This document shows, piece after piece, positions 1-7,696 of a stretch of DNA of 64,000 nucleotides. This stretch comes from SIG440 sp045631525. Lineage in GTDB: Bacteria; Bacillota; Clostridia; Monoglobales; Monoglobaceae. The DNA is taken from assembly GCA_045631525.1 (NCBI GenBank), contig JAZQUY010000019.1, positions 1-64,000 on the forward strand, in the 5' to 3' direction. The notes under the pieces were generated by a model. That model was not told the origin of the DNA, ran no database searches, and saw nothing but the letters and a program-made list of their open reading frames with translations. Each line of letters starts with the position of its first letter. Positions within the stretch are counted from its first letter, which is position 1. A program made the translations under genes and the position numbers.

Positions 1-1
1 A

Positions 2-541
2 GAGAGATCCTTTGACATTTACTCCCGTCTTTTGAACGACAGAATCATTTTTCTGACCGACGAGGTCAATGACGTGACATCGTCCCTTGTTGTGGCACAG
101 CTTTTGTTCCTTGACAGTGAAGACCCTGACAAAGATATTAATCTTTACATCAACAGCCCTGGCGGTTCTATCACTGCGGGTATGGCTATTTATGATACAA
201 TGAAATACACAAAGGCGGATGTTTCAACCATTTGTGTTGGTATGGCGGCTTCAATGGGTGCGTTTTTGCTTTCAGCTGGTGCAAAGGGCAAAAGATTTGC
301 TCTTCCCAACAGCGAAATTATGATACATCAGCCTCTTGGCGGAGCTCAGGGTCAGGCAACAGACATACAAATTCACGCAGAGCGTATCATAAAAATGAAA
401 GATAAGCTCAACCGTATGCTTTCAGAACACACGGGTCAGCCTCTTGATGTTATTCAAAGAGATACCGAGCGTGACAACTTTATGTCGGCGGAAGAAGCTT
501 TAAAATACGGTCTTATTGACAAAATCGTGGAAAAGAGATAA
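2..541 (+). CDS. clpP: ATP-dependent Clp protease proteolytic subunit, 5' end missing
   Basis: Serine protease subunit of the ClpXP/ClpAP cytoplasmic protease. The reading frame is open from base 2, so the gene starts outside the window; a TTG at 32 is inside the protein, because the codons before it encode the conserved family segment ERSFDIYSRLL. About 179 residues are present, compared with a usual 195-200. The nucleophile serine lies in GMAASMGAF and the catalytic histidine in IMIHQPLGG. clpX follows after 27 bp, the usual clpP-clpX order in Bacillota, so the two probably form one operon. Identification is secure; only the start is lacking. Confidence 0.97.
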   Translation, partial: ERSFDIYSRLLNDRIIFLTDEVNDVTSSLVVAQLLFLDSEDPDKDINLYINSPGGSITAGMAIYDTMKYTKADVSTICVGMAASMGAFLLSAGAKGKRFALPNSEIMIHQPLGGAQGQATDIQIHAERIIKMKDKLNRMLSEHTGQPLDVIQRDTERDNFMSAEEALKYGLIDKIVEKR

Positions 542-568
542 GTTATTTTTTCTAGAAGGAGACAGAAT

Positions 569-1870
569 ATGTCGAGCAATAATGATATAAGACAGCTTCG
601 CTGTTCTTTTTGCGGTAAAACTGAAGATCAGGTCAAAAAACTCATTGAGGGACCGGGGGTTTATATTTGCAACGAATGTGTTGATTTGTGCTTTGAAATT
701 GTTGAAGATGAGTTTGATGATGTGAACTATGCTTCTGAAGAAACAGAGGCCGGCGAACTTCCAAAACCCAAAGAAATCAAGGCGTTTCTTGATGATTATA
801 TAGTTGGTCAGGATGCGGCAAAAAGAGCACTTTCTGTTGCTATTTACAACCATTACAAAAGAATAGGCTATAACGGACAGAATGATGACATTGAGCTTCA
901 AAAGAGCAATATTTTGCTTCTTGGCCCAACCGGTGTGGGTAAGACTTTTCTTGCCCAGACACTTGCCAAGATGATGAATGTTCCATTTGTAATTGCGGAC
1001 GCAACATCACTTACTGAAGCCGGATATGTGGGAGAGGATGTTGAAAACATTCTCTTAAAGCTCATTCAGGCTGCGGACTATGACATCCAAAAGGCGGAAA
1101 AAGGAATTATTTATATTGATGAGATTGACAAAATTTCAAGAAAGTCCGAAAACCCGTCTATTACCCGTGATGTAAGCGGCGAGGGTGTTCAGCAGACACT
1201 TCTTAAAATTCTTGAGGGAACTGTTGCATCAGTTCCACCCACGGGTGGAAGAAAACACCCGCATCAGGAGTTTATTCAGATTGACACAACTAATATTTTG
1301 TTCATCTGCGGTGGTGCATTTGAAGGAATTGACAAGATAATCGAAAGCCGTATAAACACTTGCTCTCTTGGCTTTGGTGCAAAGGTTGAGAGCAAGAAAG
1401 AGAAAAACCGCGGCGATATTCTCAAGCATCTTATCCCCGATGACTTACTGAAATTTGGTCTTATCCCTGAATTTATCGGGCGTGTTCCTGTTATTACAAC
1501 CCTTGAGTCGCTTGATAAAGATGCTCTCAAAATGATACTTACAGAGCCTAAAAACGCTCTTGTAAAGCAGTATAAAAAGCTTTTTGAAATGGACAATGTT
1601 GAACTGGAATTTCTTGATGAGGCTGTTGATGCTGTTGCTGAAAAGGCGATAAAGAGAAATACTGGCGCAAGGGGTCTCCGTACAATTCTTGAAGATATAA
1701 TGCAGGATATTATGTTTGAGATTCCCTCGGATTCTGCAATCAAAAAGGTAACTGTGACAAAGGAATGTGTTGCAGAAAAAGCAGCACCCCTCACCGAGCG
1801 TGAAGAACGCAAGACGGTAAAAAAACCACGGACACAAACGGTTATTACTGATGATAAATCTGCGTGTTAA
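569..1870 (+). CDS. clpX: ATP-dependent Clp protease ATPase subunit ClpX
   Basis: AAA+ unfoldase that feeds substrates to ClpP in the cytoplasm. The 433 residues have the N-terminal zinc-binding domain (Cys12, Cys15, Cys34, Cys37), Walker A GPTGVGKT at about 119-126, Walker B IIYIDEIDK near 183, and the short LGFG loop (IGF equivalent) that docks on ClpP. Length fits the family. The start is ATG with an AGAAGGAGA ribosome site. It lies directly downstream of clpP. Nothing is missing or unusual apart from a slightly extended basic C-terminus. Confidence 0.98.
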   Translation: MSSNNDIRQLRCSFCGKTEDQVKKLIEGPGVYICNECVDLCFEIVEDEFDDVNYASEETEAGELPKPKEIKAFLDDYIVGQDAAKRALSVAIYNHYKRIGYNGQNDDIELQKSNILLLGPTGVGKTFLAQTLAKMMNVPFVIADATSLTEAGYVGEDVENILLKLIQAADYDIQKAEKGIIYIDEIDKISRKSENPSITRDVSGEGVQQTLLKILEGTVASVPPTGGRKHPHQEFIQIDTTNILFICGGAFEGIDKIIESRINTCSLGFGAKVESKKEKNRGDILKHLIPDDLLKFGLIPEFIGRVPVITTLESLDKDALKMILTEPKNALVKQYKKLFEMDNVELEFLDEAVDAVAEKAIKRNTGARGLRTILEDIMQDIMFEIPSDSAIKKVTVTKECVAEKAAPLTEREERKTVKKPRTQTVITDDKSAC

Positions 1871-1893
1871 TTTTCGCGGAAAGGATGAATTGT

Positions 1894-2460
1894 ATGAAAA
1901 AAGTTAGAGCTTTGATAATTGCGCTTATTTGTGTTTCCTTGCTTTCGGCTTGCGGAATAAAAAATCAGCCGTCACAAAGTGGTGAAGATTTAAATGTGGA
2001 AAATAATGCACCTAAGCATGAGGTGATTGTGGCTGAAAAGCTTCCATATGAGATTTCAAAATGGCACGAGGTCACCCGATATACCGGAGACACAGACGGT
2101 GATGGAAGTGACGAAAATGTTGTTCTTTTGACCTCGGCTGAGTATGACGAGGACGGTGAATTTTTCTGGAATGACGGTCAGGACTGGGCTTTGTTTGTTG
2201 AAGACAGTAGTGAAAATTATCTTTTGCTGAATGAATATCTAAATGCCGGCAGTGTATATTTTGAGGTCCTTGATTTATATATGGAAAAAGGCACACAGCC
2301 ACAGATAAACGTTATTGTGTCAACAACATCAGGATTTTCCCTTACAAGTTATGCTTTCTCAATGGAAGAGAAAGGATATGTTGTTATTCCTCAGTATGAC
2401 TCTGGAGCCACAACCGTTGCAGGAACAAACAGACGTTTTTCATCAATTCCTGAATATTAA
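1894..2460 (+). CDS. small lipoprotein of unknown function
   Basis: I do not recognise the family. The protein (188 aa from the ATG at 1894, preceded by GGAAAGGA; the open frame extends upstream into clpX but without a better start) begins with a lipoprotein signal: two basic residues, a hydrophobic stretch and the lipobox LLSAC. The mature part is acidic and contains a DTDGDGSDE segment resembling calcium-binding dockerin-like or FG-GAP-type loops. It is therefore expected on the outer face of the membrane. It sits between clpX and a terminator and may be co-transcribed with clpPX, but nothing links it functionally to proteolysis. Confidence 0.8.
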   Translation: MKKVRALIIALICVSLLSACGIKNQPSQSGEDLNVENNAPKHEVIVAEKLPYEISKWHEVTRYTGDTDGDGSDENVVLLTSAEYDEDGEFFWNDGQDWALFVEDSSENYLLLNEYLNAGSVYFEVLDLYMEKGTQPQINVIVSTTSGFSLTSYAFSMEEKGYVVIPQYDSGATTVAGTNRRFSSIPEY

Positions 2461-2473
2461 ATTTAAGATTTTA

Positions 2474-2512
2474 AAAACCGCCAAGGCGATGGTTGCCCTT
2501 GGCGGTTTTTTC
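2474..2512 (+). terminator. intrinsic terminator after the clpX/lipoprotein unit
   Basis: AACCGCCAAGG pairs with CCTTGGCGGTT across a short loop and is followed by a run of T. It lies 14 bp after the lipoprotein stop codon. Confidence 0.93.
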
Positions 2513-2587
2513 TATTTGGATTAAACACAAAAGTGCTGACTTTACATAGTATATAATATAAAATTCATATATGTGGAGGAAGTAATA

Positions 2588-3487
2588 ATGAAAAGTTCCA
2601 CCAAAACAAAGAAAATACTATTTATCGGGGGTGACCTCCGTCAAATAAGGGCAATAAATGAAGCGGCAAGGCTTGGAAACCAAGTGTACACTTTGGGATT
2701 TAGCGGGGCTTTCAAACAAAAGCTTTGCGAAGATATAAGGATAATAGACGATTTTTCTGAAAGCGATGATACATATCATGCTGTTGTATTACCGCTTCCA
2801 TATACCACTGATGGAAAGTTCTTGAATGCTCCTTTGTGTGATGAAAAAATTACGATTGCTGATGTATTTGAAAATATTTCACCGCAGAGTAAAATTCTTG
2901 CCGGGAAATGTGATGCAAAAATAAAAACAATGGCTGAAACCTATGAAATCGGTCTTGTTGATTATTCCTGCCGCGAGGAGCTTGCAATGCTCAATGCAAT
3001 TCCGACAGCAGAAGGTGCCATACAGATTGCTATGGAAGAAACGCCTTTTACCCTGCACGGCTCAAAATGCCTTGTTGTAGGATGTGGCAGAATAGGAAAA
3101 ATTCTTGCAAAAATGCTTTCTGGAATAGGAGCAAAGGTTACCGTTTCAGCAAGAAAAAACAGGGATTTGGCTTATGGGCATGCTATGGGATTTGAAACAG
3201 TTTCAAACTCGAAGCTCGCTGCAATAATGAATGATGTTGATGTAATTTTCAACACAGTACCAAGTCTTATTCTGGATTTTGACCTGCTTTCAAAAATAAG
3301 TAAAAAAACCTTGATAATTGACTTGGCGTCAAAACCCGGAGGGGTGGATTTTGACGAGGCAAGACGTCGTGGGATAAAGGTTATATGGGCGTTATCCCTG
3401 CCCGGAAAGGTAGCACCCGATACAGCAGGTGATATTATATGCAGTACAATATTTAATATACTGGAGGAAATGGAGATGAATGGATGA
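2588..3487 (+). CDS. dpaA: dipicolinate synthase subunit A (SpoVFA)
   Basis: Together with DpaB it oxidises a dihydrodipicolinate-pathway intermediate to dipicolinic acid in the mother cell; dipicolinate is then loaded into the spore core. The product (299 aa) has an N-terminal nucleotide-binding segment (KILFIGGDLRQI) and a central Rossmann motif CLVVGCGRIGKILA typical of the family. ATG at 2588 is chosen because GGAGGA lies 7 bp before it; the open frame reaches a few codons further. It overlaps dpaB by 4 bp (ATGA), implying translational coupling. It indicates a spore-forming host. The usual neighbours asd and dapG/dapA are absent here. Confidence 0.95.
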   Translation: MKSSTKTKKILFIGGDLRQIRAINEAARLGNQVYTLGFSGAFKQKLCEDIRIIDDFSESDDTYHAVVLPLPYTTDGKFLNAPLCDEKITIADVFENISPQSKILAGKCDAKIKTMAETYEIGLVDYSCREELAMLNAIPTAEGAIQIAMEETPFTLHGSKCLVVGCGRIGKILAKMLSGIGAKVTVSARKNRDLAYGHAMGFETVSNSKLAAIMNDVDVIFNTVPSLILDFDLLSKISKKTLIIDLASKPGGVDFDEARRRGIKVIWALSLPGKVAPDTAGDIICSTIFNILEEMEMNG

Positions 3488-4071
3488 AACTCGAAAACAA
3501 AACGGTTGGATTTGCTATAACCGGTTCGTTTTGTACGTTTAAAAAGGTCTTTCCTCAAATTGAAAAGCTTGTTGACTTGGGAGCGAGTGTTATCCCCATC
3601 ATGTCGGAAACAAGTTATACAACAGATACAAGATTTGGAAAGGCAGAGGAACATATAAGAAAACTTGAAGAAATAACCGGGAAAAAGGTGATTGCAAGTA
3701 TTCGGGACGCAGAGCCCATTGGTCCAAAAGAAATGCTTGATATACTTGTTGTAGCACCTTGCACGGGCAATTCTTTGGCAAAAATTGCCACAGGTATAGC
3801 GGATTCATCAGTTACTTTGGCTGTAAAAGCTCATCTTCGTAACAAAAGACCTGTGGTGATTGCAGTTTCTACAAATGATGGACTTGGCAATAATGCAAAA
3901 AACATAGGCGTTTTGGCAAATATGAAAAATATTTATCTTGTTCCATTCGGTCAGGATGATTTTGAAAATAAAGAAAATTCTTTGGTTGCTGATATGGAGC
4001 AGATTGTTCCAGCAATAGAATCCGCACTTGATGTAATACAGCTTCAACCAATAATCCGCACCTATGAATGA
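3484..4071 (+). CDS. dpaB: dipicolinate synthase subunit B (SpoVFB)
   Basis: Flavoprotein-like second subunit of dipicolinate synthase, 195 aa. The N-terminus (VGFAITGSFCTF) and the segments VAPCTGNSLAKIATG and STNDGLGNNAKNIG match the phosphopantothenoylcysteine-decarboxylase-like fold of the family. The start codon overlaps the dpaA stop by 4 bp. Length is as expected. It is followed at once by an intrinsic terminator, so dpaAB is a two-gene operon. Expression would be expected late in the mother cell, but I did not identify a sigma-K promoter with confidence. Confidence 0.95.
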   Translation: MKLENKTVGFAITGSFCTFKKVFPQIEKLVDLGASVIPIMSETSYTTDTRFGKAEEHIRKLEEITGKKVIASIRDAEPIGPKEMLDILVVAPCTGNSLAKIATGIADSSVTLAVKAHLRNKRPVVIAVSTNDGLGNNAKNIGVLANMKNIYLVPFGQDDFENKENSLVADMEQIVPAIESALDVIQLQPIIRTYE

Positions 4072-4103
4072 GAAAATCCCCTCGTTTTTTGAGGGGATTT
4101 TCG
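4072..4103 (+). terminator. intrinsic terminator of dpaAB
   Basis: GAAAATCCCCTC pairs with GAGGGGATTTTC across a T-rich loop, immediately after the dpaB stop. Confidence 0.92.
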
Positions 4104-4166
4104 TATAGACAAAATCAAAAAAGTATGATAATATGTTAAAGAAATTGTTAAATAGGAGATTTTGCG

Positions 4167-5312
4167 GTGAAATACAGAAGTTCAATCAAATTTGTTGCAG
4201 TTGCTTTGGCACTTATAGTGCTTTTTTCAGGTTGCCACAAACCCACTGAGGAAACGGGCGCTGATGCCACTTTAGAGATAAATGAAGAAATTTCTATATT
4301 TACCGTAGGAGACAATCTTTTGCATATGCCGGTTATAAACAGCGGAAAAAAAGATGACGGAAGCTATGATTTCTCGCCGATTTTTGAAAAGCTTCAGCCT
4401 GCAATCCGCGAGGCTGATATTGCGGTTATAGGTCAGGAGACTGTTTTTGGCGGAAAGGAACTGGGTTATTCAGGCTATCCGCTTTTCAATTCACCCTCTG
4501 ATATGGGAAAAACCTTGGTGAATGAGGGGTTTGATGTTGTTCTCCATGCATCAAATCATGTTATGGACAAGCTGAGTAGAGGCGTTGAAAACACCCTTGT
4601 GTTCTGGAGAGAATATCCCCAAGTTACTGTGCTTGGAATAAATGAAAGCGAAATGGACCAAAACACTATTGATATAATAGAGGAAAAAGGTGCAAAAATT
4701 GCGCTTCTTAATTATACATATGGAACGAATGGAATACTACTCCCTGCTGACAAAAAGTATCTTGTGAATTTGATTGATGAAGAAAAGATAAATTCTGATT
4801 GCCGTTATGCTGAGGACAATGCGGATTTCACTGTGGCATTTATGCACTGGGGAACTGAATACGCGAGCTACCCTGATGAGTTTCAAAAGAACCTGGCTCA
4901 GAAAATGTGTGATTGGGGTGTTGATTTAATAATCGGTTCGCATCCTCATGTAATTCAGCCAGTGGAGTGGATAAAAAGTGAAAACGGAAATGAGATGCTG
5001 ATTTTTTATTCTTTAGGCAATTTTGTTTCAAGGCAAAAAGAAGTTCGCAATCTTCTTGGCGGAATAGCTGAAGTAACTTTAATGTATGACGGTGAGGGGG
5101 TGAGCGTCGGGGATTATTCTTTTGTTCCCATTGTGACTCATTACAACACGGACTACAATCGCTTTTTTGTTTACAGGTTGTCGGAATATAATGATGGAAT
5201 GGGAGCTATGCATGGAGTAACACCTCATGATGGTGCAGTAACAGTGAAACGCTTTAAAGATATTATCGATACAACATTTGACGGATATGATAAGTCAATA
5301 ATTAAATACTAA
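4167..5312 (+). CDS. CapA-family metallophosphatase-like lipoprotein
   Basis: 381 aa with an N-terminal lipoprotein signal (lipobox LFSGC, Cys23), then a PGA_cap/CapA domain. Recognisable motifs are FTVGDNLLH near the start of the domain, DIAVIGQETVFGG, HASNHVMDK, TVAFMHWGTEY and IIGSHPHVIQP, which carry the Asp, Glu, Asn and His residues of the calcineurin-like metal site. CapA proteins take part in poly-gamma-glutamate or other surface polymer synthesis, but lone CapA-like lipoproteins are common and their substrates unknown; no capB/capC is adjacent. The start is GTG with AGGAG upstream. It is a single-gene unit between two terminators. Confidence 0.9.
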   Translation: MKYRSSIKFVAVALALIVLFSGCHKPTEETGADATLEINEEISIFTVGDNLLHMPVINSGKKDDGSYDFSPIFEKLQPAIREADIAVIGQETVFGGKELGYSGYPLFNSPSDMGKTLVNEGFDVVLHASNHVMDKLSRGVENTLVFWREYPQVTVLGINESEMDQNTIDIIEEKGAKIALLNYTYGTNGILLPADKKYLVNLIDEEKINSDCRYAEDNADFTVAFMHWGTEYASYPDEFQKNLAQKMCDWGVDLIIGSHPHVIQPVEWIKSENGNEMLIFYSLGNFVSRQKEVRNLLGGIAEVTLMYDGEGVSVGDYSFVPIVTHYNTDYNRFFVYRLSEYNDGMGAMHGVTPHDGAVTVKRFKDIIDTTFDGYDKSIIKY

Positions 5313-5330
5313 AAACTTGTCGAATTTAAA

Positions 5331-5362
5331 AACCCTTGAAACATCACGTTTCAAGGGTTTTC
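5331..5362. terminator. intrinsic terminator between convergent genes
   Basis: AACCCTTGAAAC pairs with GTTTCAAGGGTT followed by T residues. It lies between the CapA-like gene (+) and the S24 repressor gene (-), and the A-rich 5' flank could let it work on both strands. Confidence 0.88.
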
Positions 5363-5375
5363 CTTATATATTCAT

Positions 5376-6029
5376 TTATAAGTATTTTGTGACCTCTTTT
5401 ACAAGTCCTAAAACGGAAACCCTCGAGGTATCCGAATTCTCAAAACGGCGGGCAGGATAGTAAGGGTTTATGGATTCAAGCTCAATCCAGTTGCTTCCAA
5501 TATTGAGCTTTTTAACAAATGCCTCGTCTCCATCAACAGTAACCACAGCGATTGCACCGCTTTCAACCGAGGATTGGAGTCTCACAAGAATCTGACTTCC
5601 GTCATCAATCAGTGGGGACATACTGTCGCCTGAAACGTTCACCCTTATATATTTTTCGGGATTTGCACCATAGGGGAGAAAGGTGGGAACAAAATCGTCA
5701 GGAGTTGTGTCTGCTAAGCGGCCAAAACCTGCAGAAACGCTGTTATATACAGGGATTTGGTATACATTATCCTGAGATTGTGAGGAATTGTCGATTTCAG
5801 CATTTGGAACATCGGTTCTGCCCAGCAAATAATCAGAAGAAACATCCAGAAGCTCAGTAAGATTTGTGATAACGCTTACAAGTGGCTCTTGCTTATTATT
5901 TTCATATTTTGAAAGAGTTCCCTTGCTCATACCACCATCAAACCGCCTGTTGTATTTGAAGGCAAGCTCCTCAAGGGTAAGACCTTTAGCTTTTCTGCAT
6001 TCTTTAAGTTTATCTCCCAAATTATACAT
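5376..6029 (-). CDS. XRE-family repressor with LexA-type S24 autopeptidase domain
   Basis: 217 aa. Residues about 5-65 form a Cro/CI-type helix-turn-helix; residues about 95-217 are a peptidase S24 domain. The Ala100-Gly101 bond in SVSAGFG is placed like the LexA/CI self-cleavage site, the nucleophile is Ser136 in VSGDSMSP and the general base Lys is in AFVKKL (about 173). It should therefore be a DNA-binding repressor inactivated by RecA-stimulated self-cleavage. It is divergent from a 42-residue membrane protein, with GTTTCG/CGAAAC sites in between. It is not canonical LexA (its DNA-binding domain is Cro/CI-type) and resembles phage-derived repressors. Confidence 0.92.
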   Translation of the reverse strand: MYNLGDKLKECRKAKGLTLEELAFKYNRRFDGGMSKGTLSKYENNKQEPLVSVITNLTELLDVSSDYLLGRTDVPNAEIDNSSQSQDNVYQIPVYNSVSAGFGRLADTTPDDFVPTFLPYGANPEKYIRVNVSGDSMSPLIDDGSQILVRLQSSVESGAIAVVTVDGDEAFVKKLNIGSNWIELESINPYYPARRFENSDTSRVSVLGLVKEVTKYL

Positions 6030-6070
6030 TTTATCACCCGTTTTCTGAAAAGATTTTTGTTTCCATCAAT

Positions 6071-6099
6071 AATATATCATATATTTTTAAAAAAATCAA
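6071..6099 (-). promoter_or_regulatory. promoter of the S24 repressor gene
   Basis: On the minus strand TTGATT (6099-6094) and TATATT (6076-6071) are separated by 17 bp. A CGAAAC half-site (6106-6111, minus strand) lies just upstream of the -35 element, suggesting autoregulation. Confidence 0.6.
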
Positions 6100-6105
6100 G
6101 AAAAA

Positions 6106-6214
6106 GTTTCGAATTTATAAAAAAGTTTAAAAAATTTGAAAAAAGTTATTGACAACGAAACAAAAGTGTGCTATGATTTAGAAAAAGTTACAGAAAACGA
6201 AACAAAAAGTTTCG
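6106..6214. promoter_or_regulatory. operator region and promoter between the repressor and the small membrane protein gene
   Basis: A strong + strand promoter is visible: TTGACA 6149-6154, 17 bp, TATGAT 6172-6177. GTTTCG occurs at 6106-6111, CGAAAC at 6156-6161 (inside the promoter spacer), and a perfect palindrome CGAAAC-AAAAA-GTTTCG at 6198-6214 in the leader. The placement suggests these are operators of the divergent S24 repressor. The binding itself is inferred. Confidence 0.72.
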
Positions 6215-6231
6215 AAAAAGGAGATGCTTTT

Positions 6232-6360
6232 ATGACAAACGTAAAATTTAATGGTAAAAAGTTTTTCAGATTCATGTTTTTTATTTCAATTCTTTTTGTT
6301 GGTGCTTTTGCGGAAAACGGAAATATCACAGGGGCACTTGTTCTCGCTATGCTCATATAG
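6232..6360 (+). CDS. 42-residue single-span membrane protein divergent from the S24 repressor
   Basis: Starts at ATG 6232, which has AAAGGAG 8 bp upstream; an open frame reaching back to 6136 would run through the promoter and operators and is not credible. The protein has a basic N-terminus (NVKFNGKKFFRF), a hydrophobic segment of about 16 residues and a second hydrophobic C-terminal stretch. No family is recognised. Its position under a strong promoter flanked by probable operators of a self-cleaving repressor is the arrangement seen for lexA-yneA type damage-induced division inhibitors, but it has no LysM domain, so this is only an analogy. Its 3' end overlaps the convergent gene by 8 bp. 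Confidence 0.65.
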   Translation: MTNVKFNGKKFFRFMFFISILFVGAFAENGNITGALVLAMLI

Positions 6361-6709
6361 GGTTAATTGTGTTTAAAAAAATGATGTATTCTTCTTTTGT
6401 CATGGGATGTATGTAAGGATATTCCAAGGAAAGTTTTTTGAGAATTTCAAAAGTATTGTCCTGAGAATCAAGGTCTACGACAAATAATTCCTCTGGTGGT
6501 AGATAGGGAATATTTTGTTTGGTATTGAGTTGACAAATGAAGCTTCTCAAGAAACATTCTATGGTATCTTCGCTGTCTTTGGTGGAAAGGACGATTCTTA
6601 CAGGCGTTTGATAATAAAATGAACCCCGCATTGAACAAACTATTTTTAAGGTTATGCACAAAATAACAGATAATATTGTTATGAGAATTAAAAATAAACC
6701 AACCTCCAT
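6353..6709 (-). CDS. small membrane-anchored protein with a glycosyltransferase-like segment
   Basis: 118 aa with a strong ribosome site (AAAGGAGG, 8 bp before the ATG). Residues 1-25 are one hydrophobic span. The remainder contains PVRIVLSTKDSEDTIE and VDLDSQDNTFEIL, which resemble the beta-strand/Asp motifs at the start of family 2 glycosyltransferases, but the protein is far too short for a working enzyme. It could be a stand-alone small protein of a conserved Clostridia family or a truncated glycosyltransferase. No partner genes adjoin it. Confidence 0.6.
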   Translation of the reverse strand: MEVGLFLILITILSVILCITLKIVCSMRGSFYYQTPVRIVLSTKDSEDTIECFLRSFICQLNTKQNIPYLPPEELFVVDLDSQDNTFEILKKLSLEYPYIHPMTKEEYIIFLNTINPI

Positions 6710-6796
6710 AATTTGACCTCCTTTTGTTTTGAGTATATGCGTTATCTTGGGTTTGGTTACAATAAGAAAAGAGAATAGATATGAAATATGAGACTA

Positions 6797-6852
6797 AAAT
6801 ACCTCCTGAGACGGCAAAGACTCTATGTCGTTTTCGTGGAGGTATTTTTTTT
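6797..6852 (+). terminator. terminator-like hairpin upstream of the DivIVA-like gene
   Basis: AAATACCTCC (6797-6806) pairs with GGAGGTATTT (6838-6847), followed by a long T run. The 31-nt loop can itself fold partly. No + strand gene ends just upstream, so it may end a short untranslated transcript or act as an attenuator. Confidence 0.6.
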
Positions 6853-6887
6853 TGTTCATTGGTGTCGAAAAATCTTTTTTAAAAACA

Positions 6888-6916
6888 GTTGACGTGGAGA
6901 ATAAAAAAAGTTATAA
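6888..6916 (+). promoter_or_regulatory. promoter of the DivIVA-like gene
   Basis: TTGACG 6888-6893, 17-bp spacer, TATAAT 6911-6916; the start codon is about 42 bp downstream. Confidence 0.8.
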
Positions 6917-6957
6917 TACTAAATAGGATATTATGTTGTTTTTTGGAGGTATTTGAT

Positions 6958-7533
6958 ATGTTAGCAAGAAGACTCAGAAGCCGTTTGTTTGGTTTCAAAA
7001 AGAAAGATGTATATGCGTTTATTGAAGAAATGGATGCTAAAGCCGGCGAAAAGCTCGACGAAAAAGAAAAGGAAATAGAGTCTCTCAGGGCAAAGATTGC
7101 GGAACTTGAAGCAAACCGTGATGCTGTTGTCAGCGTTCTCCAGCTTGCTGAAAAACATGCTAAAGAAATTGTTGAAGAAGCCAAGAAAACTGCTGATATT
7201 ATGCGCAAAGAGGCAGAAGAGGAAATTCAGGAGAAAAAGGGTATTGTCAATCGTGAGATAGAAATCAAGCGCAAGGCGATAAAAACCTATTATGCCAATG
7301 AAAACAAAAAGATTGACCAGATAAAAGGTGAGGTTGAACGTATGAGACGGGCGTCTCTTGACGCTATTGAGAATTTTGAGCGTCAGCTTCGTGAGGTTGA
7401 ACGTATGACTTACAACAGCGGAAATTACATAAGTTCTGCTATGAGTTATGCACAAAGTAGTGCAAATCTTGAAACTTTTGATGATGTAGATCGCGAAATA
7501 CCTGTACGTATTGTCACATCACTTAGTGAATAA
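6958..7533 (+). CDS. DivIVA-domain coiled-coil protein
   Basis: 191 aa from ATG 6958 (GGAGG 9 bp upstream; the longer open frame overlaps the promoter). The N-terminus carries a DivIVA-like motif FGFKKKDVYAFIEEMD, followed by about 120 residues of charged heptad sequence rich in Glu, Lys and Ala, predicted to form a long coiled coil. DivIVA/GpsB-type proteins bind curved membrane or division and cell-wall enzymes. Here the N-terminal domain is short and the tail lacks obvious motifs, so it is a family member rather than an orthologue of DivIVA. It is a single-gene unit. Confidence 0.8.
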   Translation: MLARRLRSRLFGFKKKDVYAFIEEMDAKAGEKLDEKEKEIESLRAKIAELEANRDAVVSVLQLAEKHAKEIVEEAKKTADIMRKEAEEEIQEKKGIVNREIEIKRKAIKTYYANENKKIDQIKGEVERMRRASLDAIENFERQLREVERMTYNSGNYISSAMSYAQSSANLETFDDVDREIPVRIVTSLSE

Positions 7534-7624
7534 CAAATTTTATATACTTTCAAAAAACATCGTTGCACAATTATAAAAACTTACACATAATATAAATTAT
7601 AGATGCAGGTTACTGTATCTTTAA

Positions 7625-7662
7625 AATGCGCTTATCCGGTTCCGCTGATAAGCGTTATTTTC
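7625..7662 (+). terminator. probable weak terminator hairpin
   Basis: GCGCTTATC pairs with GATAAGCGT across a 10-nt loop, followed by the imperfect T run TATTTTC. It sits between the DivIVA-like gene and nifS. Confidence 0.5.
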
Positions 7663-7696
7663 AGTAAAGTTGCGGAAAGAAAGGCGATGAAATACA

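Noticed and set aside
1276..1812. Long minus-strand open frame inside clpX (178 codons)
   Set aside because: Complete overlap with a certain gene, no ribosome site, low-complexity Ser/Arg/Phe composition typical of an antisense shadow.
5318..5325. TTGTCGAA after the CapA-like gene as a Spo0A site
   Set aside because: Single box at a gene 3' end beside a terminator, without a 10-nt partner; probably chance.
6136..6231. 74-residue form of the small membrane protein starting at 6136
   Set aside because: That start lies upstream of the -35 element of its own promoter; ATG 6232 has the ribosome site.
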